Source: Filobasidium wieringae
Taxonomy: Eukaryota > Basidiomycota > Tremellomycetes > Filobasidiales > Filobasidiaceae
DNA length: 64,000 bases
Assembly: GCA_001600055.1 (NCBI GenBank)
Contig: BCIV01000027.1
Location: 23,671-87,670, forward strand
Direction: 5' to 3'
In this document: piece by piece, positions 1 to 10,624 of the stretch
How positions within the stretch are numbered: position 1 is the stretch's first letter
Layout of the letters: every line of letters starts with the position of its first letter
Notes under the pieces: model-generated
What the model saw: only the letters and a program-made list of their open reading frames with translations
Told to the model about the DNA's origin: nothing
Databases searched by the model: none
Made by a program: the position numbers and the translations under genes

Positions 1-720
1 GCAAGTCTAACACAAATGACAAGCGCTTCAGCTGATGCAGGTTTGACAAGCGTAAGAATCGCAACAAATGGGGCTACCACATCGAATGTTTCAGGATCCA
101 TAAGCGCTTCAGCTGATGCAGGTTTGACAAGCGTAACAGGTTTGACAAGCGCAAGAGTCATGACAATCATGTGACAATTCTCAGCGTAAGAATCGTATCA
201 AATGGGGCAACCACATTGCAAGCTCAAAAAAACAGACAAGCTGTCCAGACGTAACAGATACAGCAGTGGTAACAAATCCGGCAACGGTATTGCAGGTTTT
301 GAGTTTCACAGGCGCTCCAGACGTAACAGGTTCAGCAATCACAACGAACGCGGCAATGGCTTCGAGTGTTCCAGGTTTCACTAGCGCTTTAAATGCCTTA
401 GGTTTGACAAGCTCAAGATTCCTAGCAAGTACAACAAGCACCTTGCAACTCCAACAGAAATCACAAGCGCTTGGGTTGTACCAGGTTCAGCAATCATCAG
501 AAGCGTAGCCAGTGCTTGATTATTGCAACAAGGTTGAGAAGCGCTCTGTTTGGTACAGGTGTAACGACCGTGACAGGCAAGACAAGCGTATCGGGTGTGA
601 CAGGTTTGACGAGGGCTTGATTGTTGTGGGTTTGATGAACATCACAAGTCAGTGTTTTGGTCATGACAGCTTTTATAGCCACAACATGCATGACAAGTGT
701 TAGGTATTGATTGTCAAGTC
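1..720. repeat. degenerate tandem (satellite-like) repeat
   Basis: A stretch built from imperfect repeats around the words GCAGGTTTGACAAGCG and AGCGCTTCAGCTGATG. A block of about 35 bases near 23-56 recurs near 102-137, and the word GCGTAAGAATCG recurs near 49 and 184. Units drift quickly towards position 720. Short open frames across it are repeat-encoded and have no recognisable domain. I read it as an old minisatellite at the edge of the transposon region. Confidence 0.6.
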
Positions 721-876
721 TTCTAGCTGTACAGCAAGCGTTTTGGTCTTTCTGGCAAGGAGTACTTGCTTGGAACCTGCATTTGATGGGGCACTGGTTG
801 AGAATACTGGTTCTGATCTGGTGCTTCTTTGAGACCAAGAGGGTTTGATGGTGTACAAATTTGATTGATCAGTCTT

Positions 877-1104
877 TGTTGGATACACGCTATCACACTA
901 TGCAACGTCAGCCTGATGTCACATGACATCCTTCCCTCTTGCACATGTCCTCCTCTCTGCCTCTCCCTGTCCACATCACCCTCACCCTTCCTGAATACTT
1001 TACTTTAGTTTCCCTGTTGTAATTTATACTTTTCACAGAATTGCAACAGGTATGTAACCTTGTAGTAGTGATACTCTATTCATACTTGTCACTGAATCAC
1101 AACA
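877..1104 (+). mobile_element. solo LTR of a Ty1/copia-type element
   Basis: A 228-bp copy of the LTR family found five times in this window. It starts TGTTGG and ends CACAACA (inverted TGTTG/CAACA tips). It is flanked by a perfect 5-bp target-site duplication, GTCTT at 872-876 and GTCTT at 1105-1109. No internal element sequence is attached, so it is a solo LTR left by LTR-LTR recombination. It has diverged from the younger copy at 7638-7861, mostly by C-to-T and G-to-A changes. Confidence 0.88.
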
Positions 1105-2540
1105 GTCTTGAAGTAATTCTTTAGTGCTGCGTAGCTATGTTGTGTGTTCAACTAAATATATAGGGCGTCCATAATGTACATAGTGTATTCCATACTTACC
1201 TAGACCAACCAACTGGGGACTAAGGTTTAAGCTGATAGCTACTAGGAGAATCATAGATTTAAGTGTGCTTGACTATGCTTGACTAAGCTGAGTGTGCTTG
1301 ACTACTATTGAAGCCCTCTCTCTATCAGTACCAGCCTGCCACCCATTTTTTGAGTGGAGGCTGATACCTACCTGCTGAGTTCATGTCCGCAACCAAGTGA
1401 CGTTGCTGTAGACGCAAATACCAGTACATCTATCCCTTTTGGTTGTGTTGCCCATGTGAATGGTCATATCTATGATGACCATACTGTCCAGTGGTTTAAT
1501 CCATTAGAGTTACCTGACTAGACAGAAGCTCTCCAACTTGAACATCAACCTGAGATTGTGAACAGCAACAGAATGGCTCTTGCCACAAGGTTCAGAGAGC
1601 TTGTGTGCAAAAAATGGCCCCTACCTGACCTGCTTAACAACTATGAAGATCCTGACCTTGACAGATCCTGTGGCAAGCAGGAATCTACTGTCAGCATGAC
1701 AATAATGTCAATAACTTGATAATCTCAGAACACCTGCTATAGCATTCTTGAACTTGTATCACTGTAACTGATAGTGATAGTGTTAGTAGAATCACTGAAA
1801 GTCAGCTGTGAACATTGAGCTGAGCTAGGGTATCAAGGTTCAGAAACACATCTCCTCATCTCTGTTTTTTGCATTTGCTTGAAGCGTATTGTGTTTGGTT
1901 GGATAAACAGCATGACTGGTAAAGTGGCAGCCTGCAATCTGTTGGGGTCAAATATGTTGTGAACCAGTGAATGAATCTAATGTTAAGTAGTCATTCAAGT
2001 CATTGATCATTTCAAGTAAAGTCCAGTGAGTACAGAAGTAGAGGTCAAAGTGTTCTTCCATATGATATATGTATCACAGAATCTGGTGCCATTTGGTGAA
2101 CCTGACCATGTGATTGATCACAAGTACATGGTTGCTGTGCTACCCCTGTGTTTCATGGTGTGTTGATTTTACCCCATCAAACCCTTCGTGTTTGGAGATT
2201 GCCAATCCATGTGTCATCCATATGGCTTATATTACTAACGATGTCAAATTGTGCAGTCCTTCTCAAGCTCAAGTGCAAAGCTTCAGAGCCTGATGGTACA
2301 GACAAGCACCTTCTGCTTTTGCTGTTTTGTCTTCTATGTTTGAAATCCAGGATTCCAATCCTTCACAATCCTAGTCTCCAAATAAAACCAATCACCACCC
2401 TGAAGTGCCTTGTCTCAAAGAAGACAAAGTAACTTTTGGATGTCCAGGATGATTTGCATCAATCCTTGCTGAGGGTGATCCTTGCCTCCCAAGATTGCAT
2501 GCAGCCAACTAATCCTCTTTATTCCGCCTACAGATTCATC
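1105..2540. other. AT-rich, CpG-poor decayed DNA, no intact gene
   Basis: No open frame longer than about 95 codons and no recognisable domain. Short protein-like pieces (for example near 1500-1640 on the plus strand) are soon interrupted by stops. Composition matches the neighbouring transposon remains, so this is probably older repeat debris. I cannot assign it to a family. Confidence 0.5.
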
Positions 2541-2549
2541 TCATCATTA

Positions 2550-3434
2550 TAGATGTATGAGCTGCCAGTTGTGCTTATGCTTGATTTCATTGAGTCGCTT
2601 TGTAAGCATATCTGCTGCTTGATCATTTGTCCTGACGTGATTAATGGTCATATGACTATTATCAATCATCTCTTTGATATATTGATATCTAATATCAATC
2701 CTGCTAGTGCCAATGCTCCTTGATCGTCACAGTAAAGTTGGGTAGGCAGGTCCTCAAAGCTAAAGTCCAGTATCTTCAGCATCCTGCTCAATCATATGGC
2801 TTCCTTAGCAACTTCTGTCAAAGCCAAGTATTCTGCCTCAGATGTTGAGGTTACAACTGTATTCTGTCTGATTGAGATGCCAGAACCTAGGAGCTTGAAA
2901 AAGTAGCCTGTTGTGCTACATCTTATCTCCAAGTCTCCTGCATAGTCTTCATCACAGTATCTTGTAAGGATACTACTGTTCTTGCTGAGTTGCTAAGGTA
3001 AAAACCCTGCCCAATGTCCCTTCAAGATCAGCCCATGTTCTCTTGGCTGCTACCAACTGGTAGATTGATGGGTTGCTCCTGAACCTACTCACATAGCCGA
3101 CAGCAAAGACTATATCTGGTCTTGTTGACATGGCACACCACATCAAGGATCCAACTATCTCCTAACAGAGGGTCTGCTGTTCCTTCCTGTCAAGCCAGGG
3201 TAGCATCATAGAGTGGGATTGTGACTGTCTTTTCATCTTGCATGGTAAAGCGTTCAAGCACTCTCTGTATGTACACCTCTTGATTGAGTGACATAGGCTT
3301 GCTGGGTCTATGCCTGTCCAGATCCAGTTGAAGTATGTAGGTAGCTACACCTATGTCAGACCATTTCCATTTGTGCTTTGATGCATCCTCAATGCTATCA
3401 ATAATTGCCGTCTGTGCTGCTGCTATAAGCATGT
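2550..3434 (-). pseudogene. copia reverse transcriptase C-terminus and RNase H (fragment)
   Basis: Read on the minus strand, 3434-3190 encodes the part of a copia RT after the catalytic YVDD box, including SDIGVATYILQLDLD and SLNQEVYIQRVLERF. About 2880-2560 encodes RNase H-like sequence with TSEAEYLALTEVAKEAIWL, LYCDDQGALAL and a C-terminal HMTINHVRTNDQAADMLTK, typical of Ty1/copia Pol. Frame breaks and stops show it is dead. It continues exactly from the plus-strand RT piece that ends at 7637, from which it has been separated by an inversion (see the LTRs at 3435-3658 and 7638-7861). Confidence 0.85.
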
Positions 3435-3658
3435 TATTATGATTCAATGATAAGTATCTGGGATGTCACTACTACAAGGTAACATACCTGTTGTGATTCA
3501 GTGATAAGTATGAACCATAACAGGGAAAGTAAAGTAGTACAGAAGATGAAGATAACTTGTACGGGAGAGAGTCAGAGAGAGGGAGGATGTGCGCAAGAGG
3601 GAAGGGTGTCATGTGACACTAGGCTGAGGTTGCATAGCGCAATAGCGCATACTCAACA
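3435..3658 (-). mobile_element. LTR copy, minus orientation (inversion breakpoint)
   Basis: A 224-bp LTR reading on the minus strand, TGTTGAG at the start and CATAATA at the end. It matches the plus-oriented copy at 7638-7861 with about five differences. Its flanks do not match each other: CATGT on the left (ACATG on the minus strand) and ACATC on the right (GATGT on the minus strand). Each flank instead matches a flank of the 7638-7861 copy. This is the signature of recombination between two inverted LTRs. Confidence 0.88.
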
Positions 3659-4640
3659 ACATCGCATATACCAGATTCTCTGACCCTCTCTCTTTGAAGA
3701 ACTACTTGCCTATGAGCATATCAAGAAGTTGATGCTGGAGATGTAAGGATTTAGGGGCCAATAGAAGTCATAAAGTATCTGAGGCTTACTTATTACTTAG
3801 GAGAGAGAGGACAAGATGGGGTTCCTACTACAGATCAATAGGATCAGCCATTGGTAGGACCCCTGTCCTGATTGGTCTGGATGATAGCTTGCAGTGAAGG
3901 GATGCAGTGGAGGATGAAGCCCCCCCTTATGGTTCAAGAAAAGGTGCAAAGGATACATGCACTACACACACTACACACACTACATACAATGAATATACCA
4001 GCACACACAATTCAAGAACCAACACTGCACAGCTGCACAGCACTGAAGATGATTTACAGACTCATCAGTCAGGTTTGGACTTCATCAAACCTTCTTGATC
4101 TTAAAAACCCTATTTCATCAAACCTAGTGTTCTCAGACACATACTTCATCAATTCCTTACTGGGAATCAAATTCAATTGATGAATACTTGTACTACTTTA
4201 CATTCCCTTGTTGATTGTCTTTCAATTATACTCTATTGTCTTGCAACACATGTATACAAAGCCAGAAGAGGAGGAACAGAACTGAACACTCTTACCTCCT
4301 ACTTCTTCAGTCTTCATAGAACATACTTCCTGACTCATACCTTCACCATCAGCTTCAGCACTCACGCTTCAGCACCTTCAACCTTCAATACAACCAGGCC
4401 TAGCTACCCTTGTTGCTCATCCAACTTCATCAACTTCACCAACTTGTTAAGATATCAGTCAGACTCAGGGATAAGATAAGACACCCATAAGAACCTGGAC
4501 AATTGATAGCTGTCAGGGCAACTTGGTATTCTTTTGATCACCTGGTCACTCCACAAAGGGCCTATCCATCATATCAAGTTGGTTGAGGAGTATGCTCCAG
4601 AGTCAACCCTAGCTTTTCAACTCTCTTTGCCTAGAAGAGT
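3659..4640. other. flank of the inverted segment; CA-rich microsatellite, no gene
   Basis: No recognisable coding domain. A CA/TA-rich simple repeat (ACACACTACACACAC-type) lies at about 3958-3995, followed by pyrimidine-rich sequence with TTCATCAA and CTTCA runs to about 4440. This may be the leader or old LTR side of the retroelement, but nothing directly supports that. Confidence 0.4.
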
Positions 4641-5560
4641 ATAGAGTATGAAAAGCTTGGCAGAAGGTAATGGGTACTATGAGACTCAATGTCTCATCAA
4701 AAAATCAGGATGTCACTTACAGGTCTGGACACTTCCAAGCAAATCTGGGACCAGCTTGGTAGGCTTTATCAGATGGATGGTAAAAACCACAAGGCAGATA
4801 TAAAGAAGATGATCACCCATGTCAGAATGACAGAGGTACGACCCTGCCAAGTTGTTGAAGGATACAGCAATCTGTCACTCAAGGCACAGACAGGCAATGT
4901 CATTGCATCAGCAGAAGACAAAGCCACCTATTTCCTTAGTCTTTCCTTAATCTTTTTTGTTGCCAAAGTCACAGTGAATGTTGAGGGTGCCTCTTGTTGA
5001 AACAGAAACAATCTACCTGTAAGGATCTGTGAGGATGTTCAACACATCCATTGCTGACTACAAGCATCAGGATGAGGTTAACACAGAAGATCATGGTCAC
5101 CAAAAAGATCCACTACAGTCAGAAATATTAAAAGAATAAGAGGTGTACTGGTCAGAGAAAGGATGGTCGTAGAACATTGTTGTCTTCTGCAACTGAAGCA
5201 AGCAGGGTCATTGAAGCCACAGATGCTACTCTTTGAAAGTTCAGAATGGAATGAAATACAGACCAACTGGACAACCAGACAACATTGAGAAGAATAAGAA
5301 GAAGACCAAATTTTCAACTGTAGCTGAAGTGATCATGGAAGTGATTGAATAGTAAACAAGAGTATGCTGCACACTTCAAGAACAAAGGACGGCAACACAG
5401 AGCCAGTTCACACTTCCGCTACAGCAAGGGTGCCTTCAGTAAGATGAAAACCCTGAAGATGCCTAAGAGGTTCAACACTGCACTCAGAGATGCTTCTACC
5501 TGTACCAAAAGGGTCAGGCTGTTGTTAAGCTACTCAGAATAAGAGCTGTTGTGAGCTATA
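4641..5560 (+). pseudogene. copia Gag remnant
   Basis: Plus-strand frames at 4650-5000 contain a Gag-like (UBN2/retrotran_gag type) segment with DTSKQIWDQLGRLYQMDGK and IKKMITHVRMTEVRPCQ, as in Ty1/copia capsid proteins. Further basic pieces follow to about 5540. Stops and frame changes interrupt it. It precedes integrase and RT in the usual copia order (Gag-IN-RT), and lies inside the segment inverted between 3659 and 7637. Confidence 0.7.
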
Positions 5561-5779
5561 CAATGTGTTCCTAATAGAAAATGCATCCTGTGATCTTCTG
5601 TGGCAAGGAACATTGAATAAAAAAGTGTAAATTGCTAGGATCACCACAGAAGGTAATAGTATGAGGTACTCAGTCCACACAATCCCTATCCAAAACACTG
5701 GAGTGAATGGATATTCACAGTCATTCCTCTAGCTTGAGCAGAGCCATGAGATATCTACCAGGATCCAGCAGGAAAATCA

Positions 5780-6200
5780 GTTTTCTTCACCATTCAAAGC
5801 AAGGACACTTTGCAAGTATAGCACAGTAGATTGAACCATATTGGTGTCAGTAGCTTCAAGGAGCTTGTATAAGGAGGAAAGCCACATGATACAGACAAGA
5901 AAACATCTATCTCCTAGATGGGGTGGTGTGATCACTGGAGAAAGTACATTGAGACATTCTAGGAGCACTGAAGCCATATCTCAATGGGCACAGCTGTCAT
6001 GTGATATGTATTAATGATTTTGCTGATCTGACTCAACTCAATGGTCTGAGAAACAAGTCTGCAATGGACGTCTTGGGCAACTTCAAAAAGCCCAAGAACA
6101 CTGCTTAATCAGTCTTTCATAAGGACATTCAGTACTTGCACACAGACAGTGACGGGATGTATCAAGGTGCTATAAGGTCATTCTCATAGGATAGGGGATG
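5780..6200 (+). pseudogene. copia integrase, N-terminal/core fragment
   Basis: About 6010-6200 on the plus strand reads like the copia integrase core: SAMDVLGNFKKPKN, then HTDSDGMYQGAIRSF and DRGW, matching the usual LRTDxGGEY...F..GI block. Two in-frame stops are present. The gene is cut exactly at 6200 by an LTR insertion and resumes at 6439 with the next conserved block. The 5780-6000 part has no clear domain. Confidence 0.75.
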
Positions 6201-6438
6201 GATTGAACATGCACTTTTGCAATATGAAATTACAGCCCAGTGATACATGACACCTTCCCTCTTCCAAAAGTCCTCCCTCTCTCTAACTCTCTTTCATACA
6301 GGTCATCTTCATTCTTCCCTTCCATCCCGCTTCACTTTAGTTTCCCTATTGCAATCCATACTTCAGACTAAGTCATAGCAGGTATGTTACCTGGCAGTAG
6401 GGATTGTCTACATAGATCTTTATTGATGGACAACAACA
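6201..6438 (+). mobile_element. diverged LTR inserted in the integrase
   Basis: About 238 bp aligning end to end with the LTR family (GATTGAACATGC for TGTTGGATATGC at the start, GACAACAACA for ATCACAACA at the end). Flanking pentamers are GGATG (6196-6200) and GAATG (6439-6443), a one-mismatch target-site duplication. Coding sequence of integrase lies on both sides, so this is a nested insertion. It is more decayed than the copy at 7638-7861. Confidence 0.75.
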
Positions 6439-6770
6439 GAATGATGTACCAGGGTACCATACATACACACCTCAACCGCATGGTACAGTAATGAGGGGCA
6501 GCAGATCCCTGCAGGACATGGCAACATTCATGCTGATCTCAACAAGATCAGCAGTACCAAGCAAGCCCTTTTGTGAAAATACAGACATAGTTACTTCCCT
6601 TCAGCACATGATGCTAGGCAAGGGTAACTGATTTCTACTCAGTTGTAAGCAATCATGAAGAAAAATGGTTGTTACATCCTAATATGGAGGGAGCAGGATA
6701 CCTGATAGTGACTATAGACAAAGGGCAAGGAAGTCAGACTGACCAGCAGGGAAGTTGTGCTCAAAAGACC
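6439..6770 (+). pseudogene. copia integrase, C-terminal fragment
   Basis: Immediately after the LTR the plus strand reads YTPQPHGTVMRGSRSLQDMA then TFMLISTRSAVPSK, corresponding to the conserved TPQQNGxAER...LLxxAR.ML block that ends the integrase core. Stops follow. It continues the fragment that ends at 6200. Confidence 0.75.
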
Positions 6771-6990
6771 GGTTAGATATGCACTATTACGCTATGCAAC
6801 TTCAGCTTGGTGTCATGTGATACATCTCCTCTGACATATGTCTTTTCCTTCTCTGGCTCTCTTCTGTTCAAGTCAACTCCATCCTTCCATCCTTCTGTCC
6901 TACTACACTTCAGCTTCCCTATTGTGATCATTACTCATCACTGAATCACAACAACACCACCTCTTTGTAGTGCTCCTATCAGAAAGATGA
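6771..6990 (+). mobile_element. degenerate LTR copy
   Basis: Aligns with the LTR family from GGTTAGATATGCACTATTAC (6771) through TGAATCACAACA (to 6953) and more weakly to about 6990. The right end and its target-site duplication cannot be fixed by eye. It sits between integrase and RT sequence of the same broken element. Confidence 0.6.
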
Positions 6991-7637
6991 TTGACATCAG
7001 GAACCAACAAGCAAGGTAACTCATGTAGTGGGTCAATGGAGGACCTGGATGCAGATGAAGGAGAGCTGTCAGGTAAAGAGACAATATTCATCTATGGCAA
7101 GAAGCCATTGACAAAGAGTACATGTCTATTGACGGAACTGGAACCTGGAAAGAGGTTACATTCCAGAGGGAGGCCTTGTGGTAGACAGCAAGTGGGTCTT
7201 CAAGACTAAGCTTAATAAGAGAGGAGAGGTGGTGAGATACAAAGCTAGGATTGTTGGCAGAAGATTCACACAAGAATATGGCATCAACTACTTTGACACC
7301 TACAGCCCTGTGGCCGGGCTGACATCTCTCAGGACACTGCTGACTGTTGCGACAGCAGAAGACCTAGAACTGTACCAAAATTATGCAGACACTGCCTCTC
7401 TCAAAGGAAAATTGGAGGAAGACATCTACTTTCAGATGCTTACAAGAAGCAAGACAAGAGGTCAATAGGACTAAAGCTTGTCAGCTGCTTTATGGACTGA
7501 AACAGTCACCTAGAGTGTTGTGGCAGCTGATCAGTGCCTATCTGGAAGAAGCAGGATGTGAAAGATTATCATTAGATTGGGGCCTTTGTTATCACAAGCA
7601 GAAAAAGGCTCACTTACTTCTATATGTGTATGACATG
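6991..7637 (+). pseudogene. copia reverse transcriptase, N-terminal fragment
   Basis: Plus-strand sequence at 7175-7470 reads VVDSKWVFKTKLNKRGEVVR, YKARIVGRRFTQEYGINYFD and TYSPVAGLTSLRTLL, the canonical start of the copia RVT_2 domain. 7470-7637 gives ACQLLYGLKQSPRVLW and ends LLLYVYDM, the catalytic YVDDM box with D changed to Y. Frame breaks are present. The box is interrupted at 7637 by an LTR. The continuation (LIAAAQTAIIDSIED) lies on the minus strand from 3434. Confidence 0.9.
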
Positions 7638-7861
7638 TGTTGGATATGCGCTATTGCGCTATGCAACCTCAGCCTAGTGTCACGTGACACCCTTCCCTCT
7701 TGCGCACATCCTCCCTCTCTCTGACTCTCTCCCGTACAAGTTATCTTCATCTTCTGTACTACTTTACTTTCCCTGTTATGGTTCATACTTATCACTGAAT
7801 CACAACAGGTATGTTACCTTGTAGTAGTGACATCCCAGATACTTATCATTGAATCACAACA
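7638..7861 (+). mobile_element. LTR copy inserted in the RT catalytic box (inversion breakpoint)
   Basis: A 224-bp LTR, TGTTGGATATGC to GAATCACAACA, the best-preserved copy. Left flank 7633-7637 is ACATG and right flank 7862-7866 is GATGT. These match the outer flanks of the inverted copy at 3435-3658 crosswise, not each other. Inside it is a perfect 14-bp palindrome, GTGTCACGTGACAC (E-box CACGTG centre). Confidence 0.92.
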
Positions 7862-8530
7862 GATGTCTCCTTGGAGTTTGGTAGTTCAGTACAGGATCTT
7901 GAACAGGCCAATGCAGAAATGCAATGGTATTATGCTTGGCACATTCAATGTGAAGCAATATTGCACTGAGAATAAGAAGTGCAAGGATCTGTAGGTTTCC
8001 ATATGAATGTATAGAAGTAAGACATTTAAGTAGATTGCAAGAACTGAAGTATGGATACAAAATATCAGTCTATCGTCTGAACTCCAAAACAGCAAACCAG
8101 TCCAAACCAAGCCAAACTTCAACAATCTGTACTGGAATTGTCAGGACTACGTTGTCAACAAGGTCCAAGGGGACTGCTCCCAGGGACTTGCAAGTCTAGC
8201 ACATGATCTGTATTAGTAGATTGTATAACAGATGGAGGACTTCTACTACAACTATCTTTCTTTGGGGTGGGTGAAGAAAACCTGTGATGTTGTAGGCCCT
8301 GACAGGCAAGTCCTTCATTCCTAAGGACTTTGTGATAACAAAGGCTACTATAACGTGTAATGGGCCTTGGTATGTAATCCCAAACGAGCCTATAACAGAA
8401 ATACTATTGAAAGAATACAACTGGCATCCATGACAGCTCCTGGCAGGTGGATATTCACAAAGAACAAGCGCAAGATGTGCGTATGGAATCTCCAAATAGC
8501 GTAACAGTGGGGGGTTGACCATGAAATAAA
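7862..8530. other. AT-rich decayed DNA at the transposon-region edge
   Basis: No intact gene and no recognisable retroelement domain. CpG stays rare until about 8500 and becomes abundant after about 8530, marking the edge of the repeat region. Confidence 0.45.
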
Positions 8531-8572
8531 CAAGCAGCCGATGATCATGCGGAAACGACTAGCCGATGGATG

Positions 8573-9960
8573 TTATTTTCGTTGACCTCTCCAATGTGCA
8601 ACTGGACGCTTCGACTGAATATCCCGCCGATGGATTGCACTCAGGACTTTACCCATTCGTCTCGACTTCAACAAAATCGACGGGATGTGTTGTGCTTGAG
8701 TATTAGTCCTTCATTTGCAAGACAAAACGGTAAATGCGGTATTGGATCGATCGCAAGAGGGATTGCCGTGATTCAAATTAGTATGAGGAATCGTACAATT
8801 CTATCGATGTGGTATCGCGATTGGCTGTACAAATCATACCTCGAATCTCGATGAGGACTTGGTTAATTCAGGTGATGGCGGTTCGAGACCCGGTCGGACA
8901 GATGGCGAAAAGCAATGCCGGCTGTCGCGCTTTTACTCACCTTGATGGATTAGCGTATTTGCGGTCTGTTGTCAACATAGTCAGCCCGATCGTCCGGAAA
9001 AGTAGATCAGCAGTCGAACTCACGTATGTGTATCCATTTCCGTCGTGAAAGGCATCGCTGCATGATATCCGTATATCACATGCACTATATACCAAACTCG
9101 AACGCAATCGGACTCGAAGCAGCACCAAAATTCTGCGGAATATAGAAGAAGTTCGCTGAACATACCGAACGGCTGGGTTGACTTCGATAATAGTATTTCT
9201 CTGATTCATGCCGGCATCATTCCACGGTTTGTATCGTCGGCTAGACCACCTTGTTCACTGCTTGGCTGATGGTGAACGATCCCGTTGCAAGACATTGTGA
9301 AGGGCGAGATGCGGCGAAAATGTCGAAGAGATGTCGGTATAGCCAGATAGCCAAGGTGGCCGCAGCACTAGTGTCGGCGAGCGCGTTTACAGCGACGTGA
9401 TACTAGCTGTTCTGATGTGAAGATGGGCGGGATAGAGTGGCTTTTCGACCGGAGGTTCGGTTTGCTAGTTTGTAACCTCCGTTTTGCTTTCTTGGTCGCG
9501 CAGAATAGAGGAGCTTTTTTGCAAGTCGACTGCGTACCCGTGAGTTGAACTATTGGCGGACCTTGTAGCCCACAGGTGATGTACATGGCACACTATGAAT
9601 CGCCAGATGCAGCGGTAAGTCACTTGATGTAACACAAATCAGACTTCTCCGAGTGGAAGATATCAAATGGCATGGAGGAAATGCAGGACGTTACCACCTG
9701 CGCTTAAAAGCCATCAATACCCCTCAACCAGCCATGCCTTTGGATGGCTAGAGGTAGACCTGCGGAGTAACAGGACGAATCGAATATGTTCTTGAGGAGG
9801 ACTTTTCACCGCAGGAAAGGAACATACGATGCATCCGAATTGTGAGTGGTCCAGGTGATTCGAAGAGGTACTGAAATTGAGAAACGTTAGCAGGAAAGAC
9901 TTCGAGAGGGCAAGATAGTTCAAAGAAAGACGGTTGAGAGGTTACCGTGTTACTCACTCG
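8573..9960 (-). CDS. intron-dense hypothetical gene
   Basis: No single long frame, but exons join cleanly across GT/AG sites on the minus strand. In order: WLYRHLFDIFAAS; RYKPWNDAGMNQRN then TIIEVNPAVR (donor GTATGT near 9167); DAFHDGNGYTY (donor GTGAGT near 9024); a short exon; VLIEIR; and a last exon with SILLKSRRMGKVLSAIHRRD ending at a TAA at 8575-8573. Upstream protein-like stretches (for example FFELSCPLEVFPANVSQFQ near 9930) suggest the start lies near 9960. The product is not recognised. Exon ends near the 5' side are uncertain, and one intron would be only 37 nt. Confidence 0.45.
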
Positions 9961-10624
9961 ATGTGTAATGTCCGCGTGAAGGAGAGCACAAGTAAATGAT
10001 CTTGCAAAACGATCACTGGTTTCATTGCTACTGCGTTGTTCTCATGAGGCCTCGTCTCCGAAGCATAAGCATTTCATCGCTGAGGGCTCGTTCCTCTTGA
10101 ATGCCGAACCTCGAGACTGTTGGCGGACGCCGATCAAGGATGTCCTAGTCTGCTTCTTGAACAAAATGGCTCGCTAGTGCAATCGGACGTACTTCCATCT
10201 TTTGAAGTGAAATCAAGATCAGCCGGACTAGCCTCAGTACCAATATACTGTTACGGTAGAGTGTGATATGTAGTGCTTATGACACCTCAGTACTAGTGAC
10301 GGAAGTGAAGGCATTATCTGAATACACGTCATTCGGGTGCTACAACGTACTCAGCGGCAACTGCCTCCGTCCAAGAATCGCAGTCAAGGAAGATCTTAGC
10401 GGTCCGGATGGCAATTTGTTGCGCATGAACATCGCTATGTCCTACCAGCTATCAGAAGGCTACGGACTACGCGATGGCGGAAATTTGCAAAAGAAACGTG
10501 TACTGTCTGCCAGTACAGAATGAGAACGGGGGGCTGTAAGCAGCAGGATAGCTTTGTTGCTACCTACGATCTGCTCAGGCCAAACCCTTGTTCTGGTAAA
10601 AAGAAACCGGTGCTTAAGTGAGAT

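Noticed and set aside
1..200. regularly spaced repeats resembling a CRISPR array
   Set aside because: Units are degenerate with no constant repeat or unique spacers, and the genome is eukaryotic.
8875..8895. tRNA-like T-loop word GGTTCGAGACCC
   Set aside because: The flanking bases do not pair as a T-stem and no acceptor or anticodon arm can be drawn; other GTTCGA words in the window fail the same test.
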